Below, in pieces: positions 36,787-44,786 of a DNA stretch of 64,000 bases (position 1 is the stretch's first letter; every line of letters starts with the position of its first letter). A model generated the notes under the pieces. That model was not told the origin of the DNA. It saw only the letters and a list, made by a program, of their open reading frames with translations, and did not search any database. The position numbers and the translations under genes are program-made. The stretch covers positions 22,588-86,587 of the forward strand of contig JAGANG010000025.1 in the NCBI GenBank assembly GCA_017624275.1. Direction: 5' to 3'. The DNA is from Spirochaetales bacterium. Lineage in GTDB: Bacteria; Spirochaetota; GWE2-31-10.

Positions 36787-37353
36787 CTAACCGATTCCGA
36801 AAGCCATCGCCATTGTAACTTTTTTATTTTCCGAATCGATTTCATTAATGACGTTAATTTCTTTGATTTTCTTACCGTATAGTTTTTCATAATTTTTTGA
36901 CATGACATAAGATTTTATAAACGGAATACAACAAAGTGCTTGTATTATTACTCCGGCAATTATTCCCACAATGCCTAATGTTAGTATTAATGAGGCAGTT
37001 GACAAATCTATAAAAGTTCTCGGTGAGTATGAAAGTATTGAAAATATAACAGCAATCGGAGTTCCGACTGTATATAACCCACCTCCGACACTTGCCAATA
37101 TGATACCGCTGTTTATAAATCTTTTCCATCTTGCATATACTGCGTTTGCATCTTTAGGATTTGTGCGATATTTGGCAATGAAAATATTTTCTTCAATAGA
37201 CAAAGAGTCCCCGGATGTTGCCTTAAAATCCGGAACGACTTGTTGTTCGACCTGCTTTTCGTCAGAAACTTCTTGGGAAATATCATTTGCAAAAGCAGTT
37301 AAACATGAGCAAAACAAGAAAATCAAAGTTATAGAAGTAATTTTTTTTATCAT
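36787..37353 (-). CDS. Exported membrane protein of unknown function
   Basis: 188 residues from the ATG at 37353, chosen because AAAGGAAT lies upstream. Signal peptide (LTAFA before NDIS; an upstream Cys could instead be a lipobox), an acidic stretch, then two long hydrophobic segments (about residues 85-150) and a charged end. No family recognised. It follows the lipoprotein gene at 37371 by 17 nt and is probably co-transcribed from the T-tract promoter upstream of it. Confidence 0.6.
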   Translation of the reverse strand: MIKKITSITLIFLFCSCLTAFANDISQEVSDEKQVEQQVVPDFKATSGDSLSIEENIFIAKYRTNPKDANAVYARWKRFINSGIILASVGGGLYTVGTPIAVIFSILSYSPRTFIDLSTASLILTLGIVGIIAGVIIQALCCIPFIKSYVMSKNYEKLYGKKIKEINVINEIDSENKKVTMAMAFGIG

Positions 37354-37370
37354 AAATATTCCTTTTATTA

Positions 37371-37763
37371 TTAATATACTTTTCTGAAATTTAAACATAA
37401 ATCGGAATGATTGTAGCTATTGCTAAATTTCAATCTTACAGCTTCACATCCCAAGTCTTGATAATAAATACAATCAATAGATATGCTGCTGTTACCTAAG
37501 TTGTAATAATCAGCATAATCTAATTTTATACATCCGTTATTCACGGATTTTATTTTGGCTTTTTTTGTAACTCCTGTTCCATCCAAAAGATATTGCCATA
37601 TAAACTCATCATCTGCTGTAAACTCACAAATTAATTTTTCATTTGTCATTCCTAAGTATTCCCACTTGCCGACTAATCCACATTCAACTCCTGCAGTAGT
37701 ACAACCGGCTGTAATAATGGCTAATATCGCAGTTGCAAATATTAAAATAATACGTTTAACCAT
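37371..37763 (-). CDS. Small lipoprotein, lipocalin-like
   Basis: 130 residues. Lipobox IITAGC at about residue 21, then LVGKWEYLGMTNEKLICEFT, a start typical of small lipocalin-like bacterial lipoproteins, and beta-rich to the end. Function unknown. A strong AAGGAGG ribosome site. The promoter spacer upstream is a poly-T tract (see 37800-37827), so expression may switch on and off. Confidence 0.68.
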   Translation of the reverse strand: MVKRIILIFATAILAIITAGCTTAGVECGLVGKWEYLGMTNEKLICEFTADDEFIWQYLLDGTGVTKKAKIKSVNNGCIKLDYADYYNLGNSSISIDCIYYQDLGCEAVRLKFSNSYNHSDLCLNFRKVY

Positions 37764-37799
37764 AAATCCTCCTTATCAATCAATTATTTTTTTAATATG

Positions 37800-37827
37800 A
37801 TTGTAAAAAAAAAAAAAAAACTGTCAA
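37800..37827 (-). promoter_or_regulatory. Promoter with homopolymeric T spacer (possible phase-variable)
   Basis: On the minus strand a perfect TTGACA (37822-37827) and a near-consensus TACAAT (37800-37805) are separated by G plus 15 T, 16 nt in all. Slippage in the tract would change spacing and promoter strength. The same layout occurs at 47595-47621. Confidence 0.65.
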
Positions 37828-37851
37828 TTTTATTGTTATACTTAAAATACT

Positions 37852-37917
37852 CCTGCTTAAAGAGTATGTCTGCGGTACTTTTCTCCTTTTTTTACCGTGG
37901 ACATGTTCTTTAACAGG
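37852..37917 (+). other. Long wobble-paired hairpin upstream of tsaD
   Basis: TTAAAGAGTATGTCTGCGGT (from 37857) pairs over 21 bp with TACCGTGGACATGTTCTTTAA-type sequence ending at 37913. All deviations are G-U wobbles. CCTG/CAGG extends it past a one-base bulge. The loop is 15 nt and pyrimidine-rich. It could be a structured leader, a small RNA or a mobile hairpin remnant. It lies about 190 nt before tsaD. A second weaker stem (AGCCTGA near 37947 with TCAGGCT near 37974) follows. Nothing else is visible in the 37764-38107 gap. Confidence 0.5.
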
Positions 37918-38107
37918 GGGATAATAAGGAAGAAATCAAAAGTAAAGCCTGACTCGACTGTAATAAAAACTATCAGGCTAAAAAAGAAATCGAAATATTA
38001 ACACGTTTGTCTTTCTGTTTCTCACAGTCCAATGCTGCAATATTGCTAAATTGTCCTGTTTATGATAAAAACAACCCGACTTTTATATTCAAAATAAGGA
38101 GTATCTC

Positions 38108-39127
38108 ATGCTGGTATTGGGAATTGAATCAACTTGTGACGAAACAGCGGTTGCGATTGTCAAAGACGGAAAAGAAGTACTATCAAACATAATTGCAAGT
38201 CAGATAAAAGACCATCAACCTTGGAGCGGAGTCGTTCCGGAGATTGCCAGCAGATTACATTTAAAAAAGATTATTCCGCTTACGGAAGAAGCTTGTAAGA
38301 CAGCCGGAGTAGAATTGAAAGATGTTGATTTGATTGCAAGTTCCAATCGTCCCGGTTTAATCGGCGGGCTGATTATCGGTACGGCTGTTGCAAAATCGTA
38401 TGCGTGGATGTTGGACAAACCGTTTATCGGAATCAATCACATGGAAGGCCATTTGTATTCGTCGCACATTACTTGTGATATTGAGTTTCCTTATGTGGGG
38501 CTGTTAGTTTCCGGCGGTCATACAATGATTATAATCGTAAAGTCACATACTGAGTATGAAGTTATAGGAACAACAATTGACGACGCTCTCGGTGAAGCGT
38601 TGGACAAAGTTGCGAAACATTACAACATCGGTTATCCGGGCGGTCCGGCAATCGAAAAAGCCGCACTTGACGGAGACAAAGATAAGTTTCATTTTCCGAT
38701 TTCAAATCTTTATAAATCCGACCGTCAATATGATGTAAGTTATTCCGGGATAAAAACCGCCGCAATTAATCATCTTGAAAAATATCTTGTCAATCCTGGC
38801 GACACTTATACTGTAAACGACATTGCTGCTTCATTCCAGCACAAAGCTTTCGATATGTTATTTCGTAAAGTAAAAAAAGCGAGCATCGATTATAAAATTC
38901 CTCGAATCGTTGTCGGCGGCGGTGTAAGTGCCAATCAATATTTACGACAAATGTTCGCTACTCTTACCGATACGCAAGTTTATTTTCCAAGTTTAAAATA
39001 TGCAACGGATAATGCCGCCATGATTGCCGCTTATGCTTATCATAAGTTCCAAGAAACCGGTGCAGACGGACTTGATACCGGCGTATATCCTCGTGTTACC
39101 GGATTTAAAATCTCACTCGTTCAATAA
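38108..39127 (+). CDS. tsaD: tRNA N6-adenosine threonylcarbamoyltransferase TsaD
   Basis: 339 residues. Transfers threonylcarbamoyl to A37 of tRNA, with TsaB and TsaE. Motifs: GIESTCDETAVAIV at the start, metal-binding His111 and His115 (NHMEGHLYS), LLVSGGHTMIII, GEALDKVAKHYNIGYPGGP, VVGGGVSANQYLR and YATDNAAMIAAY. A good ribosome site (AAGGAG). Transcribed alone, away from tsaB/tsaE. Confidence 0.95.
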   Translation: MLVLGIESTCDETAVAIVKDGKEVLSNIIASQIKDHQPWSGVVPEIASRLHLKKIIPLTEEACKTAGVELKDVDLIASSNRPGLIGGLIIGTAVAKSYAWMLDKPFIGINHMEGHLYSSHITCDIEFPYVGLLVSGGHTMIIIVKSHTEYEVIGTTIDDALGEALDKVAKHYNIGYPGGPAIEKAALDGDKDKFHFPISNLYKSDRQYDVSYSGIKTAAINHLEKYLVNPGDTYTVNDIAASFQHKAFDMLFRKVKKASIDYKIPRIVVGGGVSANQYLRQMFATLTDTQVYFPSLKYATDNAAMIAAYAYHKFQETGADGLDTGVYPRVTGFKISLVQ

Positions 39128-39169
39128 TATTTTCTGAATAATAATTTTTTTTCAAAGATTCAATTCTCT

Positions 39170-39175
39170 ATAATA
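39170..39175 (+). promoter_or_regulatory. Possible -10 box for the lipoprotein array
   Basis: A perfect TATAAT 53 nt before the first lipoprotein start. The -35 position is occupied by a run of T, not TTGACA, so the promoter call is tentative. Confidence 0.4.
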
Positions 39176-39227
39176 AAGGTACAAAAAATGCTGATTCTGC
39201 ATACACTTTTAAAATTGAGAGGAATCA

Positions 39228-39777
39228 ATGAAAATATTCACAAAGTTTATATGTCTGTCAATCGTGGCGGTCTCACTGCTGACCGGTTGTGATATCGAAA
39301 ACAAATGCAGCAGCATTGAAATTAAAAATAATGTCAGATACTTTAAAGGGGTAAATTTATCCAATTCATTCAAAAAATGGAATAACAAACACTAAAATCA
39401 TTAATTCATCACAAGAATTACGAGACATTTTTTATAAAACTGAAATTAATCAAGACGTTTATCCAGATGCAAAAGAAATTATCAAGATGTACGATGATGA
39501 TTTTTTCAATGAAAATGCATTAGTTGCAATTGCAATATGGACAGGTCCAGACACGGAAGTTAAAGTAACATCCTTTGAACCAAAAAATAATAAATTAAAA
39601 ATTACCGTTGAATCAATAAGTGAGGTGGCCCTACCGGGAACGACCTCCATACTGGTAGTAAAAAATCACTTAATCCTTATTGAAACAACAAAAGAGGAAA
39701 TAAAAGACTGTACCGACGTAGAAGTTACCGAGAACGAGGTAAGTGTATGTTCTAACGATACAGATTGTTCAAAATAA
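39228..39777 (+). pseudogene. Lipoprotein array member 1, frameshifted at a poly-A tract
   Basis: Begins like its four neighbours (MKIFTKFICLSIVAVSLLTG, lipobox LLTGC), then runs into a stop after about 53 codons. The homologous frame resumes past the A6 tract at 39372-39377. With five A the sequence would continue as FKNGITNTKIINSSQELRDI, matching array members 2 and 3, then YDDDFFNENALVAI to the stop at 39777. So one extra base in A6 breaks it. It could be a real pseudogene, a phase-variable off state, or a sequencing slip. It keeps the longer C-terminus VSVCSNDTDCSK that members 2-4 have lost. Confidence 0.8.
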
Positions 39778-39791
39778 ATAAGGAGTAAACA

Positions 39792-40271
39792 ATGAAAATA
39801 TTCACAAAGTTTATATGTCTGTCAATTGTGGCAATCTTACTGTTGACCGGTTGCGATATTAACAGTAAATGTAATTGTTTAATAGAAAACAATGTTGGAT
39901 ACTTTAGAGATGTAAGTTTATCCCATTCTTTCATGAAAAATCGTAAAATCATTAATTCATCACAAGAATTACGAGACATTTTTTATAATAATGAAAAAGA
40001 TATTATCAATAAATACGATGATGACTTTTTTAGCGAAAATGCATTAGTTGCAGTTTCATTACTACTTGATGCCAGTTATTATGATTGTGAAGTAACTTCT
40101 TTTAAGCTGAAAAATAAAAAAGTCGAAGTTACTGCTAAGATTAAAGATAGCCCCGGCTGTATGGCATTTGTATCTGAAATGGTGAATTGGTTGATTTTAA
40201 TAGAAGTTTCTCAAGAAGAAATAAAAGACTGTACCGACGTAGAAGTAACTATAGCAGAACCGTCTTGTTAA
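39792..40271 (+). CDS. Lipoprotein array member 2
   Basis: 159 residues. Lipoprotein signal with LLTGC, a Cys-containing linker (INSKCNCLIENNVGYF), then the family core: YDDDFFSENALVAV, CEVTSFKLKNKK, WLILIEVSQEEIKDCTDVEVT. The core faintly resembles PrcB-type domains, but function is unknown. It ends AEPSC, earlier than member 1. A conserved ribosome site (AAGGAG) sits 9 nt before the ATG. Confidence 0.75.
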   Translation: MKIFTKFICLSIVAILLLTGCDINSKCNCLIENNVGYFRDVSLSHSFMKNRKIINSSQELRDIFYNNEKDIINKYDDDFFSENALVAVSLLLDASYYDCEVTSFKLKNKKVEVTAKIKDSPGCMAFVSEMVNWLILIEVSQEEIKDCTDVEVTIAEPSC

Positions 40272-40334
40272 AAGAAAGACGGTTTGTGTATGTTCTAACG
40301 ATACTGATTGTTCAAAATAAATAAGGAGTAAACA

Positions 40335-40814
40335 ATGAAAATATTCACAAAGTTTATATGTCTATTAATCGTGGCGGTCTCACTGCTGACCGGTTGCGAT
40401 ATTAACAGTAAATGTAATTGTTTAATAGAAAACAATGTTGGATACTTTAGAGATGTAAGTTTATCCGAGCATTCTTATAAAGATAAAATCATAAGAACTT
40501 CACAAGAATTACAAGAACTTGTTTCTAGCCAAAATGAAAAAGATATTATCAATAAATACGATGATGACTTTTTCAGCGAAAATGCATTAGTTGCAATCCC
40601 ATTACCACTTGATGCCAGTTATTATGATTGTGAAGTAACTTCTTTTAAGCTGAAAAATAAAAAAATCGAAGTCACTGTTAAAATTAAAGATAGCCCCGGC
40701 TGTATGGCATTTGTATCTGTAATGGAAGATTGGTTGATTTTAATAGAAGTTTCTCAAGAAGAAATAAAAGACTGTACTGACGTTGAGGTAACTATAGCAG
40801 AACCGTCTTGTTGA
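40335..40814 (+). CDS. Lipoprotein array member 3
   Basis: 159 residues, the nearest relative of member 2 (both contain NSKCNCLIENNVGYFRDVSL and SPGCMAFVS). Differences are clustered in the region after the linker (residues about 47-62), as expected for surface-exposed variation or recombination. Lipobox LLTGC. It is separated from member 2 by exactly 63 nt. Confidence 0.75.
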   Translation: MKIFTKFICLLIVAVSLLTGCDINSKCNCLIENNVGYFRDVSLSEHSYKDKIIRTSQELQELVSSQNEKDIINKYDDDFFSENALVAIPLPLDASYYDCEVTSFKLKNKKIEVTVKIKDSPGCMAFVSVMEDWLILIEVSQEEIKDCTDVEVTIAEPSC

Positions 40815-40877
40815 AAGAAAGATGGGTTGTGTATGTTCTAACGATACTGATTGTTCAAAATAAATAAGGAGTAAACA

Positions 40878-41372
40878 ATGAAAATATTCACAAAGTTTAT
40901 ATGTCTGTCAATTGTGGCGGTCTCACTGTTGACCGGTTGCGATATAGAAAACAGATGCAGTTGCATCGAAATTGAAAATAATGTCAAATATTTTGAAAAT
41001 TATCATTATAATTTAGAAGAGAACACAAAAGAAATCGTTGATTCTTTAGAAGAATTGCGAGACCTTTTTCATAATGAAGATAGTCAAGATGTTAAGAAAT
41101 ATATTAATAAGTTTGATGATGAATTCTTCATTGATAATTCATTAGTAATAATTACACTTGGAGCACCGCATCCGGGGCATAAAGCAACAGTAACATCCTT
41201 TGAGCCGAAAAATAATAAATTAAGAATCACCGTCGAATTAAGAAGTAATGTTCCTCCGTTTAGTTCTGTTGAAACTGTAATTGAATTCCACTTAATCATA
41301 ATAGAAACAACAAAAAAGGAAATAAAAGACTGTACTGACGTAGAAGTAACTATAGCAGAACCGTCTTGTTGA
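40878..41372 (+). CDS. Lipoprotein array member 4
   Basis: 164 residues. The signal and lipobox are as in the others; the mature part reads IENRCSCIEIENNVKYF then FDDEFFIDNSLVIITLG and TVTSFEPKNNKLRITVE, closer to member 1 in its second half. It ends AEPSC like members 2 and 3. Separated from member 3 by 63 nt. Confidence 0.75.
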   Translation: MKIFTKFICLSIVAVSLLTGCDIENRCSCIEIENNVKYFENYHYNLEENTKEIVDSLEELRDLFHNEDSQDVKKYINKFDDEFFIDNSLVIITLGAPHPGHKATVTSFEPKNNKLRITVELRSNVPPFSSVETVIEFHLIIIETTKKEIKDCTDVEVTIAEPSC

Positions 41373-41435
41373 AAGAAAGATGGTTTGTGTATGTTCTAAC
41401 GACACAGATTGTTCAAAATAAATAAGGAGTAAACA

Positions 41436-42035
41436 ATGAAAATATTCACAAAACTTATATGTCTGTCAATCGTGGTGGTCTCACTGCTGACCGGTTGTGA
41501 TACATTAACAGAAAAAGAAGAAAAGATCTCGGAAATGGAAAATAAAACGGAAGAAAAGATTCCGGAAATGGAAAATAAAACAGAAGAAGAGACACCGGAA
41601 ATAGAAAATAATATTGAATATTTCAATAGTTATTCTGAAAAAATTGGAGCAAATGCAATCATAAAATCTTCAACTGAATTGCAAGATTGTTTAAACTATG
41701 CTCCGGAAAATCCTGATTCTGATTTTATAAATCAGCTTATAGCCAAATACGATGACGACTTTTTTACCGAGAATGCTTTAGTAGCAATTTCGTTATTTAC
41801 CAGTACACCCGGATATGAGGTGACAGTAACATCTTTTGAGACTGAAAACGAAAAAGCAGAAGTCGCAGTCGAGTTGAAAAAATATGTAAGTCCGGATACA
41901 TCAAGTATAATGGTAATAGAATATTGGTTGGTTTTGATAGAAACATCTCAAGACAGCGTAAAAAATTGTACGGAAATAGATGTGACTGAAAATAAATTGT
42001 ATATCGAGATTGACGCAGACAATTCGTGTAAATAA
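41436..42035 (+). CDS. Lipoprotein array member 5, with Glu-rich repeat linker
   Basis: 199 residues, the longest. After LLTGC it has three copies of an 11-residue unit (EEKIPEMENKT type) that project the domain from the membrane, then the family core (YDDDFFTENALVAISLF, VTVTSFETENEKAEVAVE, WLVLIETSQDSVKNCTEIDVT). It ends in a distinct tail. Last gene of the array, closed by a bidirectional terminator. Confidence 0.75.
   Translation: MKIFTKLICLSIVVVSLLTGCDTLTEKEEKISEMENKTEEKIPEMENKTEEETPEIENNIEYFNSYSEKIGANAIIKSSTELQDCLNYAPENPDSDFINQLIAKYDDDFFTENALVAISLFTSTPGYEVTVTSFETENEKAEVAVELKKYVSPDTSSIMVIEYWLVLIETSQDSVKNCTEIDVTENKLYIEIDADNSCK
41517..41615 (+). repeat. Three 33-bp tandem repeats inside array member 5
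   Basis: Units 41517-41549, 41550-41582 and 41583-41615 each encode an EEKI(S/P)EMENKT-type undecapeptide. The first two differ at only a few bases and the third has diverged more. Copy number can change in frame. Confidence 0.8.
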
Positions 42036-42038
42036 AAA

Positions 42039-42095
42039 AAAAGCACTTCTTGCAATTATCGGAGTAAAGCCGATTTTTTCACAAGAGGTGCTTTT
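42039..42095. terminator. Bidirectional terminator, lipoprotein array / purine permease
   Basis: AAAAGCACTTCTTG (42039-42052) pairs with CAAGAGGTGCTTTT (42082-42095), with one wobble. A small inner stem (CGG/CCG) lies in the loop. A- and T-rich flanks on both sides. Confidence 0.8.
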
Positions 42096-42114
42096 ATTAC
42101 AAAGTAAAACAGTG

Positions 42115-43413
42115 TTATTTCAATGCTTCAAAAATAATATCAGCTATAAACACTACCGCCAAAATCCATGTAATAACAGGAATTTCTTTCATTTTCTTTC
42201 CGGCAACTTTGCTTATAACATAAGTTATTACACCGTAGGCAATTCCTTTTGAAATAGAATATGCAAATGGCATTACCATAATAGTAATAAATGCAGGAAT
42301 TCCCTCTGTAATATCATTGAAATCGATTGATGTTACAGATTTCATCATTAGAAAACCGACAAAAATTAATGCCGGAGCCGTTGCTGCACTCGGAATAAGT
42401 CCAAATAACGGAGTAAAAAATAAAGCTAAAACAAATAATATAGCTGTCACCACAGAAGTAAGTCCTGTTCGTCCTCCGGCAGCAACTCCTGATGAACTTT
42501 CTACAAAACTTGTAACTGTTGATGTTCCCAAACATGCTCCGGCTACAGTTCCTACTGCATCAGCGAATAAAGCTCCTTTTGCATTAGGAATATTTCCGTC
42601 TTTATCTGTAAGTTTCGCTTGTTCGGTAACTCCCATAAGCGTACCGATTGTATCAAACATATCAGTAAAGAAAAATGTGAAAAATACAACAAAGAATTTT
42701 ACGGTAAAAATATTAGCCCATTCAAATTGGAAAAAATACGGCATAGACGGTAATGAAATAGGTTTAAAATTCTCAGGAATAGTTGTTACACCAAACGGAA
42801 TTCCAACAACTGTAGTTAAAGCAATCCCGATAAGAATAGAACCAGGAACATTCATTACATATAAAATAATTGTTATAACTAACCCAATAATAGCAACAAG
42901 TGCCGAAGAGTTATTAAAATCAACAAAACCGATAATTGTTCCCAAATCAGATTTAGCAATTCCGGCATTTGCAAGCCCTATCAAAGTGATAAATAACCCA
43001 ATCCCTACGGCTACAGCTTTTCGTAAATTTGCAGGAATTGATTTAATAATAGCTTCCCTTACCCCAAACAATGACAATACTATAAATAACAAACCTTCAA
43101 ACAAAACCGCAGTAAGAGCAAACTGCCACGAACAGCCCATTCCCATTACAACTGTGTAAGTAAAAAATGCATTAAGTCCCATCCCCGGAGCAAGTCCTAT
43201 CGGAAGATTTGCACAAAATGCCATTACAAGTGTAGCAATTGCCGCAGAAACAGCCGTCGCCGTAAATACAGAACCAAATTCCATTCCCGATTCGGAAAGA
43301 ATACCCGGATTTACAGCCAAAATATAAGCCATTGCAAGAAAAGTCGTAATTCCGGCAATTACTTCACGTCCTACCGTAGTACCACGTTCACGAAGTTTAA
43401 ATAATTTCTCCAT
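42115..43413 (-). CDS. NCS2-family adenine/guanine/hypoxanthine permease
   Basis: 432 residues, about twelve to thirteen membrane segments. AzgA/PbuG-type motifs: REVIAGITTFLAMAYILAVNPGIL, then PIGLAPGMGLNAFFTYTVV, and FFTDMFDTIGTLMGVTEQA with GTSTVTSFVESSSGVAAGGRTGL in the substrate site region. Proton-driven purine base uptake at the inner membrane. It follows cinA by 23 nt with a strong AAGGAGG site; the two may be one transcript. Confidence 0.92.
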   Translation of the reverse strand: MEKLFKLRERGTTVGREVIAGITTFLAMAYILAVNPGILSESGMEFGSVFTATAVSAAIATLVMAFCANLPIGLAPGMGLNAFFTYTVVMGMGCSWQFALTAVLFEGLLFIVLSLFGVREAIIKSIPANLRKAVAVGIGLFITLIGLANAGIAKSDLGTIIGFVDFNNSSALVAIIGLVITIILYVMNVPGSILIGIALTTVVGIPFGVTTIPENFKPISLPSMPYFFQFEWANIFTVKFFVVFFTFFFTDMFDTIGTLMGVTEQAKLTDKDGNIPNAKGALFADAVGTVAGACLGTSTVTSFVESSSGVAAGGRTGLTSVVTAILFVLALFFTPLFGLIPSAATAPALIFVGFLMMKSVTSIDFNDITEGIPAFITIMVMPFAYSISKGIAYGVITYVISKVAGKKMKEIPVITWILAVVFIADIIFEALK

Positions 43414-43436
43414 ATAATTATTCCTCCTTAAGAAAA

Positions 43437-44672
43437 TTATTTTATTTTTAGCAATACATAAACAAATATTTGATTAACCGCTTTTTGGATAACCTGCTCT
43501 CGTCTCATTCCTGCCAATTTAACAGAAAATTCTTCTGTTTTGCCGTCAATATCAAATCCAAACCACACAAGCCCGGCAGGATTACCGTCGGTATCAGCTC
43601 CGGGGCCGGCTACTCCAGAAACCGCAACAGCAATATTACTACCCGTAATTTTTTTTATTCCGGCTGCCATTTCCTTTACAGTTGCAGCCGACACTACTCC
43701 GTGTTGCGATATTGTATCTGCACTTACACCGAGAACTTTTTGTTTCATTTCAGCCGTATACGACACCACCGCCCCGGCATACACTTGTGAAACTCCGGCT
43801 GTTTTTACAAATGTTGAAGAAACTTTTCCTCCGGTACAAGACTCGGCAAAAGAAATTGTCTTTTTTTTCTTTAAAAGCGTTTCGTACAAAACCTGTTCTA
43901 TAGGTTTATCTTCCGTATAAAAAACTTTATTATCTGCCAAAATTTTTAAATACGCAGCGACTTTATCATCAAAATCTTTCGGTTTTACTCCGTTATCAGA
44001 AAATCTTCTGAAATGTAATTCAATATATCCCTCGATTGAAAAATAATAACCGAGTTCAAAATATCCGTCATCATTAGCTGCAAACAAATCTGCAATACCG
44101 CTTTCACCTATTCCGTAGGTACGAACTACTTCGGTAAAAAATTTCCCTTGAATTATATTGTATTTTTCAAGACGCGGTAAAAGCTTATTCTCTGCCATTA
44201 CTTTATTTTCAGATGGAGGTCCCGGAAGTAAAACTACAATTTGTTTTCCGTTACGATAAAAAAGCCCCGGTGCTGTTCCGCAATCATTATCTAAAACTTC
44301 TACACCGTCCCACAAATAAGCCTGTTGCTTGTTCGATTCATAAATCGGATAATTTTTAGCTTTTAGATACGTTTCAATTTTTTTCCACAATATAGGAAAA
44401 AATACGAGTTCCTTCCCTGCATATTCGGCTGCGGCAATTCTTGTCAAATCGTCCTTTGTAGGACCAAGTCCGCCCGTAGTAACCAAAATATCTGCATCTT
44501 TACAAAAACGCATTGCCGCAACTATTTCCGAGCCGACATCTGCAACATTCACACGATATTTTACCCTCATTCCCAAATTTTCAAACCATCTGGCAAAATA
44601 GGTAGAATTAGTATCGTTCATTTTTCCACGCATAAGCTCAGAACCTACTGCAATAATTGCTACTGTTGTCAT
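43437..44672 (-). CDS. cinA: CinA-family protein (NMN deamidase / ADP-ribose pyrophosphatase-like)
   Basis: 411 residues, two domains. The N-terminal MoaB/MogA-like part has AIIAVGSELMRGKMNDTNS and VTTGGLGPTKDDLTR. The C-terminal amidase domain has FAESCTGGKVSSTFV, AGAVVSYTAEMKQKVLGV and VAVSGVAGPGADTDGNPAGLVWFG. It recycles nicotinamide mononucleotide made by NAD-dependent ligase. Full-length and apparently intact. Confidence 0.92.
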   Translation of the reverse strand: MTTVAIIAVGSELMRGKMNDTNSTYFARWFENLGMRVKYRVNVADVGSEIVAAMRFCKDADILVTTGGLGPTKDDLTRIAAAEYAGKELVFFPILWKKIETYLKAKNYPIYESNKQQAYLWDGVEVLDNDCGTAPGLFYRNGKQIVVLLPGPPSENKVMAENKLLPRLEKYNIIQGKFFTEVVRTYGIGESGIADLFAANDDGYFELGYYFSIEGYIELHFRRFSDNGVKPKDFDDKVAAYLKILADNKVFYTEDKPIEQVLYETLLKKKKTISFAESCTGGKVSSTFVKTAGVSQVYAGAVVSYTAEMKQKVLGVSADTISQHGVVSAATVKEMAAGIKKITGSNIAVAVSGVAGPGADTDGNPAGLVWFGFDIDGKTEEFSVKLAGMRREQVIQKAVNQIFVYVLLKIK

Positions 44673-44708
44673 TGTTTTTTCCTTTTTTATAGTTTCAAAA
44701 AAATAAAA

Positions 44709-44750
44709 GGCTGTCCAAAGTCGATATAAAAAAGCAAACTTTGAACAGCC
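44709..44750 (-). terminator. Terminator of the lysS gene
   Basis: A 13-bp stem, GGCTGTCCAAAGT against ACTTTGAACAGCC, which on the minus strand has one G-U pair, followed by TTTTATTTTTTT. Confidence 0.85.
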
Positions 44751-44786
44751 GATTTAAATTATAAATTTATTTTTACATCATTCATA

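Larger units (their letters stand above)
40272..41435 (+). repeat. Conserved 63-nt spacers of the lipoprotein array
   Basis: Spacers at 40272-40334, 40815-40877 and 41373-41435 are all 63 nt and nearly identical. Each still holds the sequence for CSNDTDCSK plus stop, which is coding in array member 1, followed by AAATAAGGAG and the next start. They are former coding ends turned into spacer, and provide long homology for recombination between members. Confidence 0.75.

Noticed and set aside
38007..38192. 61-codon ORF overlapping the tsaD start
   Set aside because: Out of frame with tsaD, no ribosome site, and covers the tsaD leader and ribosome site.
39459..39650. Antisense ORFs across the lipoprotein array (39459-39650, 39752-39979, 41084-41299, 41396-41626, minus)
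   Set aside because: They mirror the conserved signal-peptide and core regions of the plus-strand genes and have no ribosome sites of their own.
39228..42035. Regularly spaced repeats resembling a CRISPR array
   Set aside because: The repeats are the start codons, signal peptides and spacers of tandem lipoprotein genes, hundreds of bases apart; there is no short-repeat/unique-spacer pattern and no cas gene.
42317..43159. 280-codon plus-strand ORF opposite the purine permease
   Set aside because: A long antisense frame produced by the codon pattern of a membrane protein; the opposite strand encodes a clear NCS2 permease.
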